From Sedimenticola sp. (GTDB lineage: Bacteria > Pseudomonadota > Gammaproteobacteria > Chromatiales > Chromatiaceae), in contig JAUXBK010000019.1 in assembly GCA_030619405.1 (NCBI GenBank), positions 1-18,730 of the forward strand: DNA of 18,730 nucleotides, read 5' to 3'. The notes beneath the pieces are model-generated. The model was given only the letters and a program-made list of their open reading frames with translations. It was not told the origin of the DNA and did not search any database. The position numbers and the translations under genes were made by a program. Numbering within the stretch: the first letter of the stretch is position 1; every line of letters begins with the position of its first letter. This document shows positions 8,227-14,793 of this stretch, one piece after another.

Positions 8227-8885
8227 TGTCCACCAGATACGTAAAGATATTCACCGCTTTTGAGCGCTTCTGGCACTGGACCCAGATGTCTCTGATCATG
8301 GTCCTGATATTTACCGGGTTCGGCATTCACGGCTTCTACCATGTGATGGATTTCGGCACCCAGGTGACGACGCATGTCGTCGCCGCCATCGGTCTGATAG
8401 TACTTTGGGTATTTGCCATCTTCTGGCACCTGACCACCGGTACCTGGCGCCACTATGTGCCCACTACCAATGGTCTTCTGAAGGTGACGCGTTTCTATGC
8501 ATGGGGGATCTTCAAAGGGGAGCACCACCCCTACCGCAAGGCCTACTGGCGTAAACACAACCCGTTGCAGGCACTCTCCTACCTCGGCCTGAAGCTGGTA
8601 CTGTTTCCCGTTATCTGGATATCCGGGATGCTCTACCTGCTGTACGGCTTCTGGGGCGCTGGTGACTATGCGGGCCAGTCCCTGCAGCTGGTGGCATTAA
8701 CCCATACCGCCATCGCCTATGCCATGGTGGTATTCGTCATTGCCCACGTCTATCTGCTGACCACCGGTGACTCGTTCATCGAGCATGTCAAACCGATGAT
8801 CACCGGCTACGACGAAGTCGAACTGACACCGGCTGAAGAGGCCTACCTGCAAGAGGACGATCCACACCGGATAAAAAAGGAGTAG
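8226..8885 (+). CDS. Membrane cytochrome b (cytochrome b561/FdnI/PhsC-like)
   Basis: A 219-residue integral membrane protein with about four transmembrane helices. Candidate heme b ligands lie in them: His17 (FWHW), His50, His160 and His174 (IAHVY). This is the pattern of di-heme cytochrome b subunits of formate dehydrogenase, thiosulfate reductase and Ni,Fe-hydrogenase. The ATG at 8226 overlaps the TGA of the octaheme cytochrome (TGATG), indicating translational coupling and a functional complex. It would exchange electrons between the quinone pool and the periplasmic octaheme cytochrome (inference). The open frame extends upstream to 8049 only inside the preceding gene; the GGAGGAGAGG ribosome binding site just before 8226 fixes the start. 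The last 30 residues are charged and cytoplasmic. Confidence 0.9.
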   Translation: MSTRYVKIFTAFERFWHWTQMSLIMVLIFTGFGIHGFYHVMDFGTQVTTHVVAAIGLIVLWVFAIFWHLTTGTWRHYVPTTNGLLKVTRFYAWGIFKGEHHPYRKAYWRKHNPLQALSYLGLKLVLFPVIWISGMLYLLYGFWGAGDYAGQSLQLVALTHTAIAYAMVVFVIAHVYLLTTGDSFIEHVKPMITGYDEVELTPAEEAYLQEDDPHRIKKE

Positions 8886-8891
8886 CGCTAT

Positions 8892-9017
8892 TCAGGGCCA
8901 AATCGGGAGGTCGTAACGCTCGAGGTGGCCGACCATGACTGTTTCCATGAGATAAAGAATGCGGTCAGCGGGCGAGCCCGCGTATCGCTTTGCGGCGTCA
9001 ATTGCTGCATCCGTCAT
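8892..9017 (-). CDS. Small ORF or 5'-truncated gene remnant, unknown
   Basis: A 41-residue minus-strand frame (MTDAAIDAAKRYAGSP... ending HLERYDLPIWP) looks like real protein. It has a balanced composition, an amphipathic helix-like pattern and no low complexity. The same frame stays open and protein-like upstream of the ATG (Lys-Thr-Leu-Tyr-Glu-Arg-Glu) until it meets the REP-like repeat at 9039, where a stop occurs. There is no clear ribosome binding site. I read it as the C-terminal remnant of a gene cut by the repeat, or a small protein. I do not recognise the family. Confidence 0.4.
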   Translation of the reverse strand: MTDAAIDAAKRYAGSPADRILYLMETVMVGHLERYDLPIWP

Positions 9018-9038
9018 TTCGCGTTCGTAGAGGGTCTT

Positions 9039-9069
9039 CCTGGATTAGACTGCGCTCCATTCAGGCTAC
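9039..9069. repeat. REP-like repeat, short copy
   Basis: CCTGGAT (9039-9045) and ATTCAGG (9059-9065) form an imperfect stem. On the minus strand the element reads GTAGCCTGAATGGAGCGCAG followed by TCTAATCCAGG. I recall related GTAGCCCGGATGGAGCGCAG repeats being common in gammaproteobacterial genomes. A longer relative lies at 16889-16953 in this window. Confidence 0.5.
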
Positions 9070-9128
9070 ATCTGCCTGCCACAGGATAAAATGCCTTGAG
9101 CATCGCATTGACGGATGGCTGTCAAAAG

Positions 9129-9542
9129 TCAGACGACCTCGACGAACTCCAGCGCATTCCCATCTGGATCACGGCAGAACAGGGCACGGCGCCCGGAGCG
9201 GCTGCGGCTATAGGGGATCCCTGAACGGTCCAGGCATCTCGCCAGTACGTCCAGATCCTGTACCATGAGCGCGATATGGCGGTCTCTGCCGCCGTGCTCG
9301 GGGCGTTCCCCCCCCCGCTCCGATTCGGGCAGTTCCATCAGGTGGATCTGCTGCCGCCCAAGCCGCAGCCAGGCGCCGGGAAAACCCAGATTGGGACGGG
9401 TGAGATCCTTCTCCAGCCCCAAAAGGTCGCAGTAAAAGGCCAGGGAACGGGCAGTATCCGCCACCAGCAGACTGGCATGGTGGATACCCGATATCACGGG
9501 CACTTGCCCGATGATTCTGGCGCCGGCTCCATCTTCAGGCAT
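9129..9542 (-). CDS. VOC-superfamily (glyoxalase/dioxygenase fold) protein
   Basis: A 137-residue single-unit vicinal-oxygen-chelate protein. The family pattern is complete: IHHASLLVADTARSLAFYCDLLG at the N-terminus, LRLGRQQIHLMELPE, RHIALMVQDLDVLARCL, and CRDPDGNALEFVEV at the C-terminus. Candidate metal ligands are His21 or His22, Glu70, His89 and Glu132. The substrate cannot be predicted from the fold; lyases, dioxygenases and resistance proteins share it. ATG 9542 was chosen because it sits 8 bases inside the end of the upstream gene, a normal coupled arrangement. The frame continues to 9671 only antisense-free within that gene. A GTG near residue 16 is an alternative start. Confidence 0.8.
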   Translation of the reverse strand: MPEDGAGARIIGQVPVISGIHHASLLVADTARSLAFYCDLLGLEKDLTRPNLGFPGAWLRLGRQQIHLMELPESERGGERPEHGGRDRHIALMVQDLDVLARCLDRSGIPYSRSRSGRRALFCRDPDGNALEFVEVV

Positions 9543-10419
9543 CCTTGTATTTCTCGTCCTCTTCCTGCTGCTGCCGGGCGATCTCGGCCTGACGCCGGGC
9601 ATCCCACACCTCTTGCCGTTGCTCCACCCGCTGCTCCCAGGCCCTCTCTTTCTCGGGAATGGTGCGTTCACCGAAAAAGGCCTGTTTCATGAACCGGACA
9701 CCGAACAGCATCAGGGAGATATCCTCTTTCTCGAACACCTCGTAGACGGAATCTTCCAGGTCATAGGTGTTGCGGAAGTTTTCACTCAGCACGAAGCGGC
9801 GAAAGCGGTCCATGTCAAAGGAGCACATGAAGAACATCTGCAGCGTGGCCTCCGGCGGACGTCCGACCGTGGGCCCCATGGAGCGGCGCTTGAGCATCAG
9901 CTGCAGCCACTCCCGGTTCATTTCATCGTAGTCCGCCGTCTCCTGCTCCTTGAGGTATTCGGCAATGCTCTGCTCCTGATCCTCTTCGTGCCCCTTGCAG
10001 TGATCTTCTTTGATCAGAAAATAATGGGTCTCATCGGTCTTGGAGCCGGTTGCCAGCATCGACATGTGTCCCAGCGGGTACAACCGGCAGGCGGTGGGGC
10101 GGTCCTTATAGACGCTGCAGCCCTGTTCGGTCATAAACAGGCAGGCGCCTTCATCGGTGGTCCGCAGTTTCACCCCGGGCAGACCCTCTTTGTCCATCCG
10201 GAATGGCACCGTATGTTCTTTCAGAAAATCAGTGGCACTCTTGCCCAGGTGATCCTTCAGGCGAATGATGTCGTAGGGGGTCAGGGTGACGTCTGCCTGT
10301 TTACAGCAGGCGTTGAAGCAGGAGATTCCCTTGTGGCAGCTGAACCTGAGCCTGGAACCCAGGTCCAGCATGGTGGGGACCATGTTGCTCTCAAACGGAA
10401 TATCGAATTTTTCGCTCAT
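9535..10419 (-). CDS. YkgJ-family cysteine-cluster protein
   Basis: A 294-residue protein with an N-terminal YkgJ-type (CxxCxxCC-like) domain that probably binds an Fe-S cluster or zinc. The cysteines are Cys28, Cys34, Cys38-Cys39, Cys93, Cys101 and Cys111 (in DRPTACRLYPLG, the most diagnostic stretch), plus Cys141. The C-terminal half is family-specific and ends in a highly charged, probably helical tail rich in Arg, Gln and Glu. A GGAGGT ribosome binding site lies 5 bases before ATG 10419. Its end overlaps the VOC gene, so the two probably form one operon. It sits just downstream of aprBA on the same strand but behind a strong terminator, so it is likely transcribed separately. Its biochemical role is unknown. 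Confidence 0.85.
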   Translation of the reverse strand: MSEKFDIPFESNMVPTMLDLGSRLRFSCHKGISCFNACCKQADVTLTPYDIIRLKDHLGKSATDFLKEHTVPFRMDKEGLPGVKLRTTDEGACLFMTEQGCSVYKDRPTACRLYPLGHMSMLATGSKTDETHYFLIKEDHCKGHEEDQEQSIAEYLKEQETADYDEMNREWLQLMLKRRSMGPTVGRPPEATLQMFFMCSFDMDRFRRFVLSENFRNTYDLEDSVYEVFEKEDISLMLFGVRFMKQAFFGERTIPEKERAWEQRVEQRQEVWDARRQAEIARQQQEEDEKYKDA

Positions 10420-10628
10420 GAACGACCTCCGACAGGAATATCGGTAGTGGACTAAATTAGTTGGAAATTACCATGGATAGGGGGCAGATGACAGTTTCCG
10501 TTCTCAACTGCCAGGTATCAGTGGTCAGTTACCAGCAGAAACCAGCTATGCGACCGGGCTGAAATAAACAGAACACAGCGACTGAACCAGCAGGTGCGCT
10601 CACTGCCCTATGTGACCACGACTTAATG

Positions 10629-10661
10629 AAAAAAGTCCGGATGCCTTACGGCACCCGGACT
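10629..10661 (-). terminator. Rho-independent terminator of aprBA
   Basis: On the minus strand, AGTCCGG-G-TGCC pairs with GGCA-T-CCGGACT around a GTAA loop: 11 base pairs with one mismatch, followed by TTTTTT (the A run at 10629-10634 on the plus strand). It starts 27 bases after the aprA stop. This is the clearest terminator in the window. Confidence 0.9.
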
Positions 10662-10687
10662 CAATCAAACTGCCAGACCGTCAGGTC

Positions 10688-12685
10688 TTATTTGAACAGC
10701 TTGGACTTGTCCACCAGATCGACGTGGGCGCGCTTGAAGCAGGTCCAGGTCTTGGTGTTCTTGTCGTAGACGGAGTTCACGAAGCAGTGCCAGTTCTCCT
10801 CATCGACAAAGTTCTTGTCCATGCGGTAGTAGAAGCCCGGGTAACGGGACTCCTGACGGAACTGGATGTGCTTCATGTGGGCCTCAGCGGTGAGGATGCG
10901 GTGATAGTTTTCCCACGCACGCAGCAGTTCATGCAGGTCCTTGGCGCGCATCTTCAGCGCATCTTCCTTCAGCATGTCCAGCTTCTGCCCAGCCAGATCC
11001 AGCATGTGCTCGTTGGTGGTGTAATAAGTGGCCACACCGGCAACATACTCGTCCATGATCTTCTGCAGGCGGAACTGCAGCATCCGCGGGGTGATGTAGT
11101 TGGGGTTTATATCGATCGCGGTGGAGTAATCCTTGAACTCCATGTAGTTCTTGACCGGCTTGTAGATCTCGGCCACCAGATCCTCCACGCTCTCAGCCAG
11201 TTCCGGCTTGTGATCCTTGTTGTCCATGACGAACTTGACCATGGACTTGGCGCACATACGGCCCTCGGCGTGAGAGCCGGAGGAGAACTTGTGGCCGGAA
11301 GCGCCGACACCATCCGCGGCAGTGAACAGCCCCTGAACGGTGGTCATGCCACGGTAACCCCAGTTCCAGCCGGAAGGCAGGTGCTCGGGCACCCCGGTTT
11401 CAGCCTCTTCGGTGGGCGCGCCCACATCCTCAGGACCGGAGACCCAGATGCCGCAACAACCGGAGTGAGAACCCAGCAGATAAGGTTCGGTGGGCATCAG
11501 CTCGGAGTTCTTCTTCTCCGGCTCGATGTTCTCACCGGCCCAGATACCGCACTGGCCGATACACATGTCGAGGAAATCCTCCCAGGCTTCGGCCTCGAGG
11601 TGCTTCACCTCGCGGGGAGAGAGGGTCTCACGCAGGTTACCGAGAGCAGTCACGGTATCCATCCAGATCGGACCACGGCCTTCACGCATCTCTTTCAGCA
11701 TCAGGTGATTGCGCAGGCAGGATGCAGGAACAGCAGCCTGACCATAAGGCGGATAGTCGTTCAGCATCTCCTTGTTGCGGTCCATGTAGACTTCGCCGAA
11801 GGCGTTGGTGGCCTTGGCCTTGAACAGCAGGAACCAGGCGCCGACCGGACCGTAACCATCCTTGAAGCGGGTGGGTACGAAACGGTTTTCCATCAGGGTC
11901 AGCTCAGCGCCGGCCTCGGCAGCCATGGCATAGGTGGAGCCGGCATTCCATACCGGGTACCAGGCGCGGCCCTGACCCTCACCCACGGAGCGCGGACGGA
12001 AGATGTTGACGCAGCCACCGGCAACCAGCAGGCAGGCCTTGAACTTGTAGACGAAGACCTGGTCTTCACGTACCGAGAAACCGACGGCACCGGCGATCCG
12101 GTTGCTGTCGTTCTTGTCGTTCACCAGCTTGACGATAAAGATGCGTTCCTGGATGCGGTCCATGCCCAGGGCCTTCTTGGCGGCCTCGGCGACGATCCAC
12201 TTGTAGGATTCGCCATTGATCATGATCTGCCACTTGCCGGAACGCACCGGCTTGCCGCCGTCCGCCAGGGGGGTCATACCCTTGGAGCCGTCGAAACGCT
12301 CACCATTCTCGTCGAGCTTCCAGATCGGCAGGCCCCACTCCTCGAACAGGTGCACGGACTCGTCGACAACGCGACCCAGGTCATACGCCAGGTCGTCACG
12401 GGTGATACCCATCAGGTCATTGGAGACCATGCGGGCATAGTCGGCGGGATCCTGCTCGGAACCGATGTAGGTGTTGATGGCGGACAGCCCCTGGGCCACG
12501 GCGCCGGAACGATCCATGGCAGCCTTGTCAACCAGCTTCACCTTGATGTCCACGCCCTCTTTCTTAGCTGCGTCCATCCACGGGCCCAGCTCATAGGCGG
12601 CACCGCAGGCGCCCATACCACCACCGATGATGAGGATGTCCACCTCTTCCTCGATGATCTCAGGATTTCCAAATTCTCCAGCCAT
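10688..12685 (-). CDS. aprA: Adenylylsulfate (APS) reductase, alpha subunit
   Basis: AprA is the FAD-containing catalytic subunit of dissimilatory APS reductase. In sulfur oxidisers it works in reverse, making APS from sulfite and AMP in the cytoplasm. The 665 residues equal the usual family length. The FAD-binding loop IIGGGMGACGAAYEL begins at residue 19, and DRSGAVAQGLSAINTYIG follows, typical of AprA. SHSGCCGIWVSGPED carries His407, the candidate equivalent of the active-site His398 of the Archaeoglobus enzyme. The C-terminal helical domain is intact (ARDLHELLRAWENYHRI-like segment). A GAGGTAAGAG ribosome binding site precedes ATG 12685, 54 bases after aprB. No aprM or qmoABC membrane partner is visible on either side, so the electron acceptor lies elsewhere in the genome. 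Confidence 0.98.
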   Translation of the reverse strand: MAGEFGNPEIIEEEVDILIIGGGMGACGAAYELGPWMDAAKKEGVDIKVKLVDKAAMDRSGAVAQGLSAINTYIGSEQDPADYARMVSNDLMGITRDDLAYDLGRVVDESVHLFEEWGLPIWKLDENGERFDGSKGMTPLADGGKPVRSGKWQIMINGESYKWIVAEAAKKALGMDRIQERIFIVKLVNDKNDSNRIAGAVGFSVREDQVFVYKFKACLLVAGGCVNIFRPRSVGEGQGRAWYPVWNAGSTYAMAAEAGAELTLMENRFVPTRFKDGYGPVGAWFLLFKAKATNAFGEVYMDRNKEMLNDYPPYGQAAVPASCLRNHLMLKEMREGRGPIWMDTVTALGNLRETLSPREVKHLEAEAWEDFLDMCIGQCGIWAGENIEPEKKNSELMPTEPYLLGSHSGCCGIWVSGPEDVGAPTEEAETGVPEHLPSGWNWGYRGMTTVQGLFTAADGVGASGHKFSSGSHAEGRMCAKSMVKFVMDNKDHKPELAESVEDLVAEIYKPVKNYMEFKDYSTAIDINPNYITPRMLQFRLQKIMDEYVAGVATYYTTNEHMLDLAGQKLDMLKEDALKMRAKDLHELLRAWENYHRILTAEAHMKHIQFRQESRYPGFYYRMDKNFVDEENWHCFVNSVYDKNTKTWTCFKRAHVDLVDKSKLFK

Positions 12686-12739
12686 GTCTCTTACCTCGAA
12701 TCAATTAAGTTTGAATCAGCTTCCGTTTCGCAATCCGTA

Positions 12740-13207
12740 TTATTTACGGATCAGCTCACTCGGATCGCCAGCACGGTAACCGTTGCTCTGCACGAAAAAG
12801 CCGATCTCCGAGATCTTGGAGATATCGGCCTCAGGCTTGCCACCGTAAGGATCAATGGAACCTTCGGGGGTGGTGCGGATGGGGAACTTGAAACGCTTCA
12901 TGGTGCCGTTGCGGAATTTGATGGTCCACATGATGGCGTCGGTACCACGCAGGGGCTGCACAGAGGCGCCCAGCGGCACGATATCGGCGTAGGGGCGGGC
13001 CTCGATGGCCTGCTGCGGGCAGATCTTGATGCAGGAGTAGCACTCCCAGCACTGATCCGGCTCCTGGTTGAAGGCCTTCATGGCATGACCGGTCTGGGAG
13101 CCGTCCTTATCCAGCATCATCAAGTCATGGGGGCAGATGTACATGCAAGCGGTCTTGTCCTGGCCCTTGCAGCCATCGCACTTCTCAGTACGCACAAATG
13201 TGGGCAT
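12740..13207 (-). CDS. aprB: Adenylylsulfate (APS) reductase, beta subunit
   Basis: AprB, 155 residues, is the electron-transfer subunit that passes electrons from the AprA flavin through two [4Fe-4S] clusters. Cys10, 13, 21 and 25 (CDGCKGQDKTACMYIC) and Cys53, 56, 59 and 63 (CWECYSCIKICP) supply the ligands. The unusual CxxC-x7-CxxxC spacing of the first set is characteristic of AprB. The C-terminal segment from about residue 75 forms the beta-sheet and tail that wrap around AprA in the known structures. An AGGAGA ribosome binding site lies 7 bases before ATG 13207. It is the first gene of the aprB-aprA operon; palindromes in its leader are listed separately. Confidence 0.98.
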   Translation of the reverse strand: MPTFVRTEKCDGCKGQDKTACMYICPHDLMMLDKDGSQTGHAMKAFNQEPDQCWECYSCIKICPQQAIEARPYADIVPLGASVQPLRGTDAIMWTIKFRNGTMKRFKFPIRTTPEGSIDPYGGKPEADISKISEIGFFVQSNGYRAGDPSELIRK

Positions 13208-13225
13208 GGTGCTTTTCTCCTAAGT

Positions 13226-13263
13226 TTCACTGCAGTGAATTGCTCGTCACCCTCAGTGGTGAC
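13226..13263 (-). promoter_or_regulatory. Two palindromes in the aprB leader
   Basis: TTCACTGCAGTGAA (13226-13239) is a perfect 14-base palindrome, 19 bases before the aprB start codon. GTCACC (13246-13251) and GGTGAC (13258-13263) form a second perfect 6-bp stem with a 6-base loop. They may be operator half-sites or stabilising 5' leader hairpins; no factor can be assigned. Confidence 0.4.
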
Positions 13264-13580
13264 AAATCTCGAGCCGGCATCCGAACGACTGCCCGGACAT
13301 GACTCCAAAAATACATTCCATCCTGTCTCCAGGCGCAGGGTCTATCGATCCCCACCTGACCAGAACAACCGGTTATCGAGTCCGAAACCGTCGACCACCA
13401 GCGATACCTACGCAGCCGAAAATCCCCACAGATTCAGTAACCCGGCAAACAAACATAAAGAGTTGCTCGGCAAAGCGCCAAACAAACCTTTTGGTCTTTC
13501 CATAAATTCGATTTATTTCTTCGGCCAACGGCAAAAACAGCGATTTTTCGTCAAAATTCCGGGTCTTAAGGCGTATTTAG

Positions 13581-13594
13581 TTGACTCAGATCAA
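13581..13594. promoter_or_regulatory. Candidate FNR/CRP-family operator
   Basis: TTGAC-TCAG-ATCAA matches the FNR/Anr consensus TTGAY-N4-RTCAA at every specified position. It lies 374 bases upstream of aprB and 264 bases upstream of the first gene of the sigma-54 regulator operon, so either could be the target. The distance from aprB is long unless its leader is long. Confidence 0.35.
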
Positions 13595-13857
13595 TTACCC
13601 GCCCCGTTCTTGTCGGGTCGACTAAATAGACGTCGCACCAACGTACGCAACACGGCCTCGCCTTCGGGAAGGAAAACGACCATCTCCTGCCTGCTCGCAC
13701 TGAATAACTCCAACCGTTTGGTTGATGTGCCGAATCCTTCGTGGCTGAGTCTCAGGGGGTGATCAGGAACTGGTTTGGTCATGTTTACACCTTTGGCAAG
13801 AATCTGACATATAGTAGTCGGAATGTTAAGCATCGCCTGACAACCCGAGGAACTGTG

Positions 13858-14412
13858 GTGCCTGCCCTGCCCGAGAGAGAACAACAGATCGTCGCCGCCC
13901 ACGCCCCCTTCATCTGCCAGGTGGTCGAGAGCAGCCAGAATCCCGAACGGCGGCCGGAATACGAAGCGCTGCTGCAGGCGGCAGAGGAGAGTGGCTGGAA
14001 CAACCTGGCCACCGCAATACGAAAGATCGTTGCCGGCCAGCGGGAGCTGAGCGCCCTTAGCTGGCTGGACGACGAGGACCGGGTGATCGCAGAAGCGATC
14101 ATGCGCGGACTCCAGGACCCGGCCACCCTGCCCGACCCCAACAGCAGACCGGATCCCACCCTGGCCGCCCCCGGTCTGGCAGCCATGATACTGGCTGCCA
14201 GCCGGGGCAACGTGGAGGCGCTCACCCTGATCTCCAACATGGCGGAACAGATGAGTCGCGTCGGGGGCCAGATGGCCCGCCTGGCAGCGGTGATCCGCCC
14301 CCTGATCAATGGCGAGCGGGCTCCGGAGCGACTGTGCAAAGGGATGGACAGCCAGACGGAACAGGTGGTGCTGGACATCCTGAAAGAGCTTAAGCAGCCG
14401 GAATTGAACTGA
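13858..14412 (+). CDS. Protein of unknown function, first gene of the sigma-54 regulator operon
   Basis: A 184-residue soluble protein, largely alpha-helical by composition. It has no cysteine pairs usable as a cluster, no signal peptide and no membrane segment. The only Cys residues lie in FICQVVES near the start and in ERLCKGMD near the end. A central Ala/Leu/Met-rich helical stretch (LAAMILAASRGNVEALTLISNMAEQM) is the most regular part. GTG 13858 was chosen because GAGG lies 7 bases upstream; GTG 13855 is equally in frame and the frame itself extends to 13741 without a ribosome binding site. Its stop overlaps the DUF423 start (TGATG). I do not recognise the family; a partner in signalling with the downstream regulator is only a guess from position. 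Confidence 0.75.
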   Translation: MPALPEREQQIVAAHAPFICQVVESSQNPERRPEYEALLQAAEESGWNNLATAIRKIVAGQRELSALSWLDDEDRVIAEAIMRGLQDPATLPDPNSRPDPTLAAPGLAAMILAASRGNVEALTLISNMAEQMSRVGGQMARLAAVIRPLINGERAPERLCKGMDSQTEQVVLDILKELKQPELN

Positions 14413-14789
14413 TGGGAAAACACTTCCTCTTTCTGGGCGCGATCAACGGCTTTCTCACGGTCCTTCTCGGCGCATTCGGCGCCCACGACCTGCGCGGCCG
14501 CATCTCTGCCGATCTGTATACCGTATTTCAAACCGGGGTCCACTATCAGGGGGTTCACTCCCTGCTGCTGCTGATCATCGGTCTGCTGGGACTGCACCAT
14601 GCAACCGCCTGGCTGCACCGCAGTGGCTGGCTGATACAGGCCGGTATACTTCTGTTCAGCGGCAGCCTCTACCTGCTGGCGCTTACCGGCACCCGCACCC
14701 TTGGAATACTCACCCCTGTCGGCGGAACAGTGCTGCTGCTCGGCTGGCTCTGCCTGGCCGTGGCTGCAAGACGGATATCAGTGACTTAA
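14412..14789 (+). CDS. DUF423 family membrane protein (YgdD-like)
   Basis: A 125-residue inner-membrane protein with about four hydrophobic helices. The family signature is clear: GAINGFLTVLLGAFGAHDLRG at the start, then FQTGVHYQGVHSLLLL, GILLFSGSLYLLALTG and LTPVGGTVLLLGWLCL. The biochemical function of DUF423 proteins is unknown. The ATG overlaps the TGA of the preceding gene by one base, and its own stop is 4 bases from the next start, so it is embedded in a compact operon. Length and motif order are normal. Confidence 0.9.
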   Translation: MGKHFLFLGAINGFLTVLLGAFGAHDLRGRISADLYTVFQTGVHYQGVHSLLLLIIGLLGLHHATAWLHRSGWLIQAGILLFSGSLYLLALTGTRTLGILTPVGGTVLLLGWLCLAVAARRISVT

Positions 14790-14793
14790 CCCC

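Larger units (their letters stand above)
13208..13857. other. Long intergenic region between aprB and the divergent sigma-54 regulator operon
   Basis: These 650 bases are more AT-rich than the flanking genes, especially 13430-13580. They must hold the aprBA promoter on the minus strand and a promoter for the plus-strand operon. I could not identify a strong -35/-10 pair on either strand. TTTACA (13784-13789) and TATAGT (13810-13815) are a weak plus-strand candidate with a 20-base spacer. Several short frames here lack ribosome binding sites and family resemblance. Confidence 0.6.

Noticed and set aside
9076..9110. Possible terminator after the VOC gene (ATGC-TCAAG-GCAT then TTTTAT on the minus strand)
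   Set aside because: The stem is only 4 bp and unlikely to stop RNA polymerase.
13299..13505. A 68-codon plus-strand frame upstream of aprB
   Set aside because: No ribosome binding site and a composition of Pro, Arg, Thr and Ser typical of noncoding sequence; it lies in the AT-rich intergenic region.
10724..13762. A 1012-codon open frame on the plus strand antisense to aprA and aprB
   Set aside because: The opposite strand encodes textbook AprA and AprB with ribosome binding sites and a terminator. The antisense frame has no recognisable domain, no ribosome binding site and the composition expected of a GC-rich shadow.
13784..13815. TTTACA/TATAGT as a sigma-70 promoter, or TGGCAA as part of a -24/-12 promoter, before the gene at 13858
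   Set aside because: The sigma-70 spacer is 20 bases and no TTGC box lies at the right distance for sigma-54, so neither is reported as a promoter.
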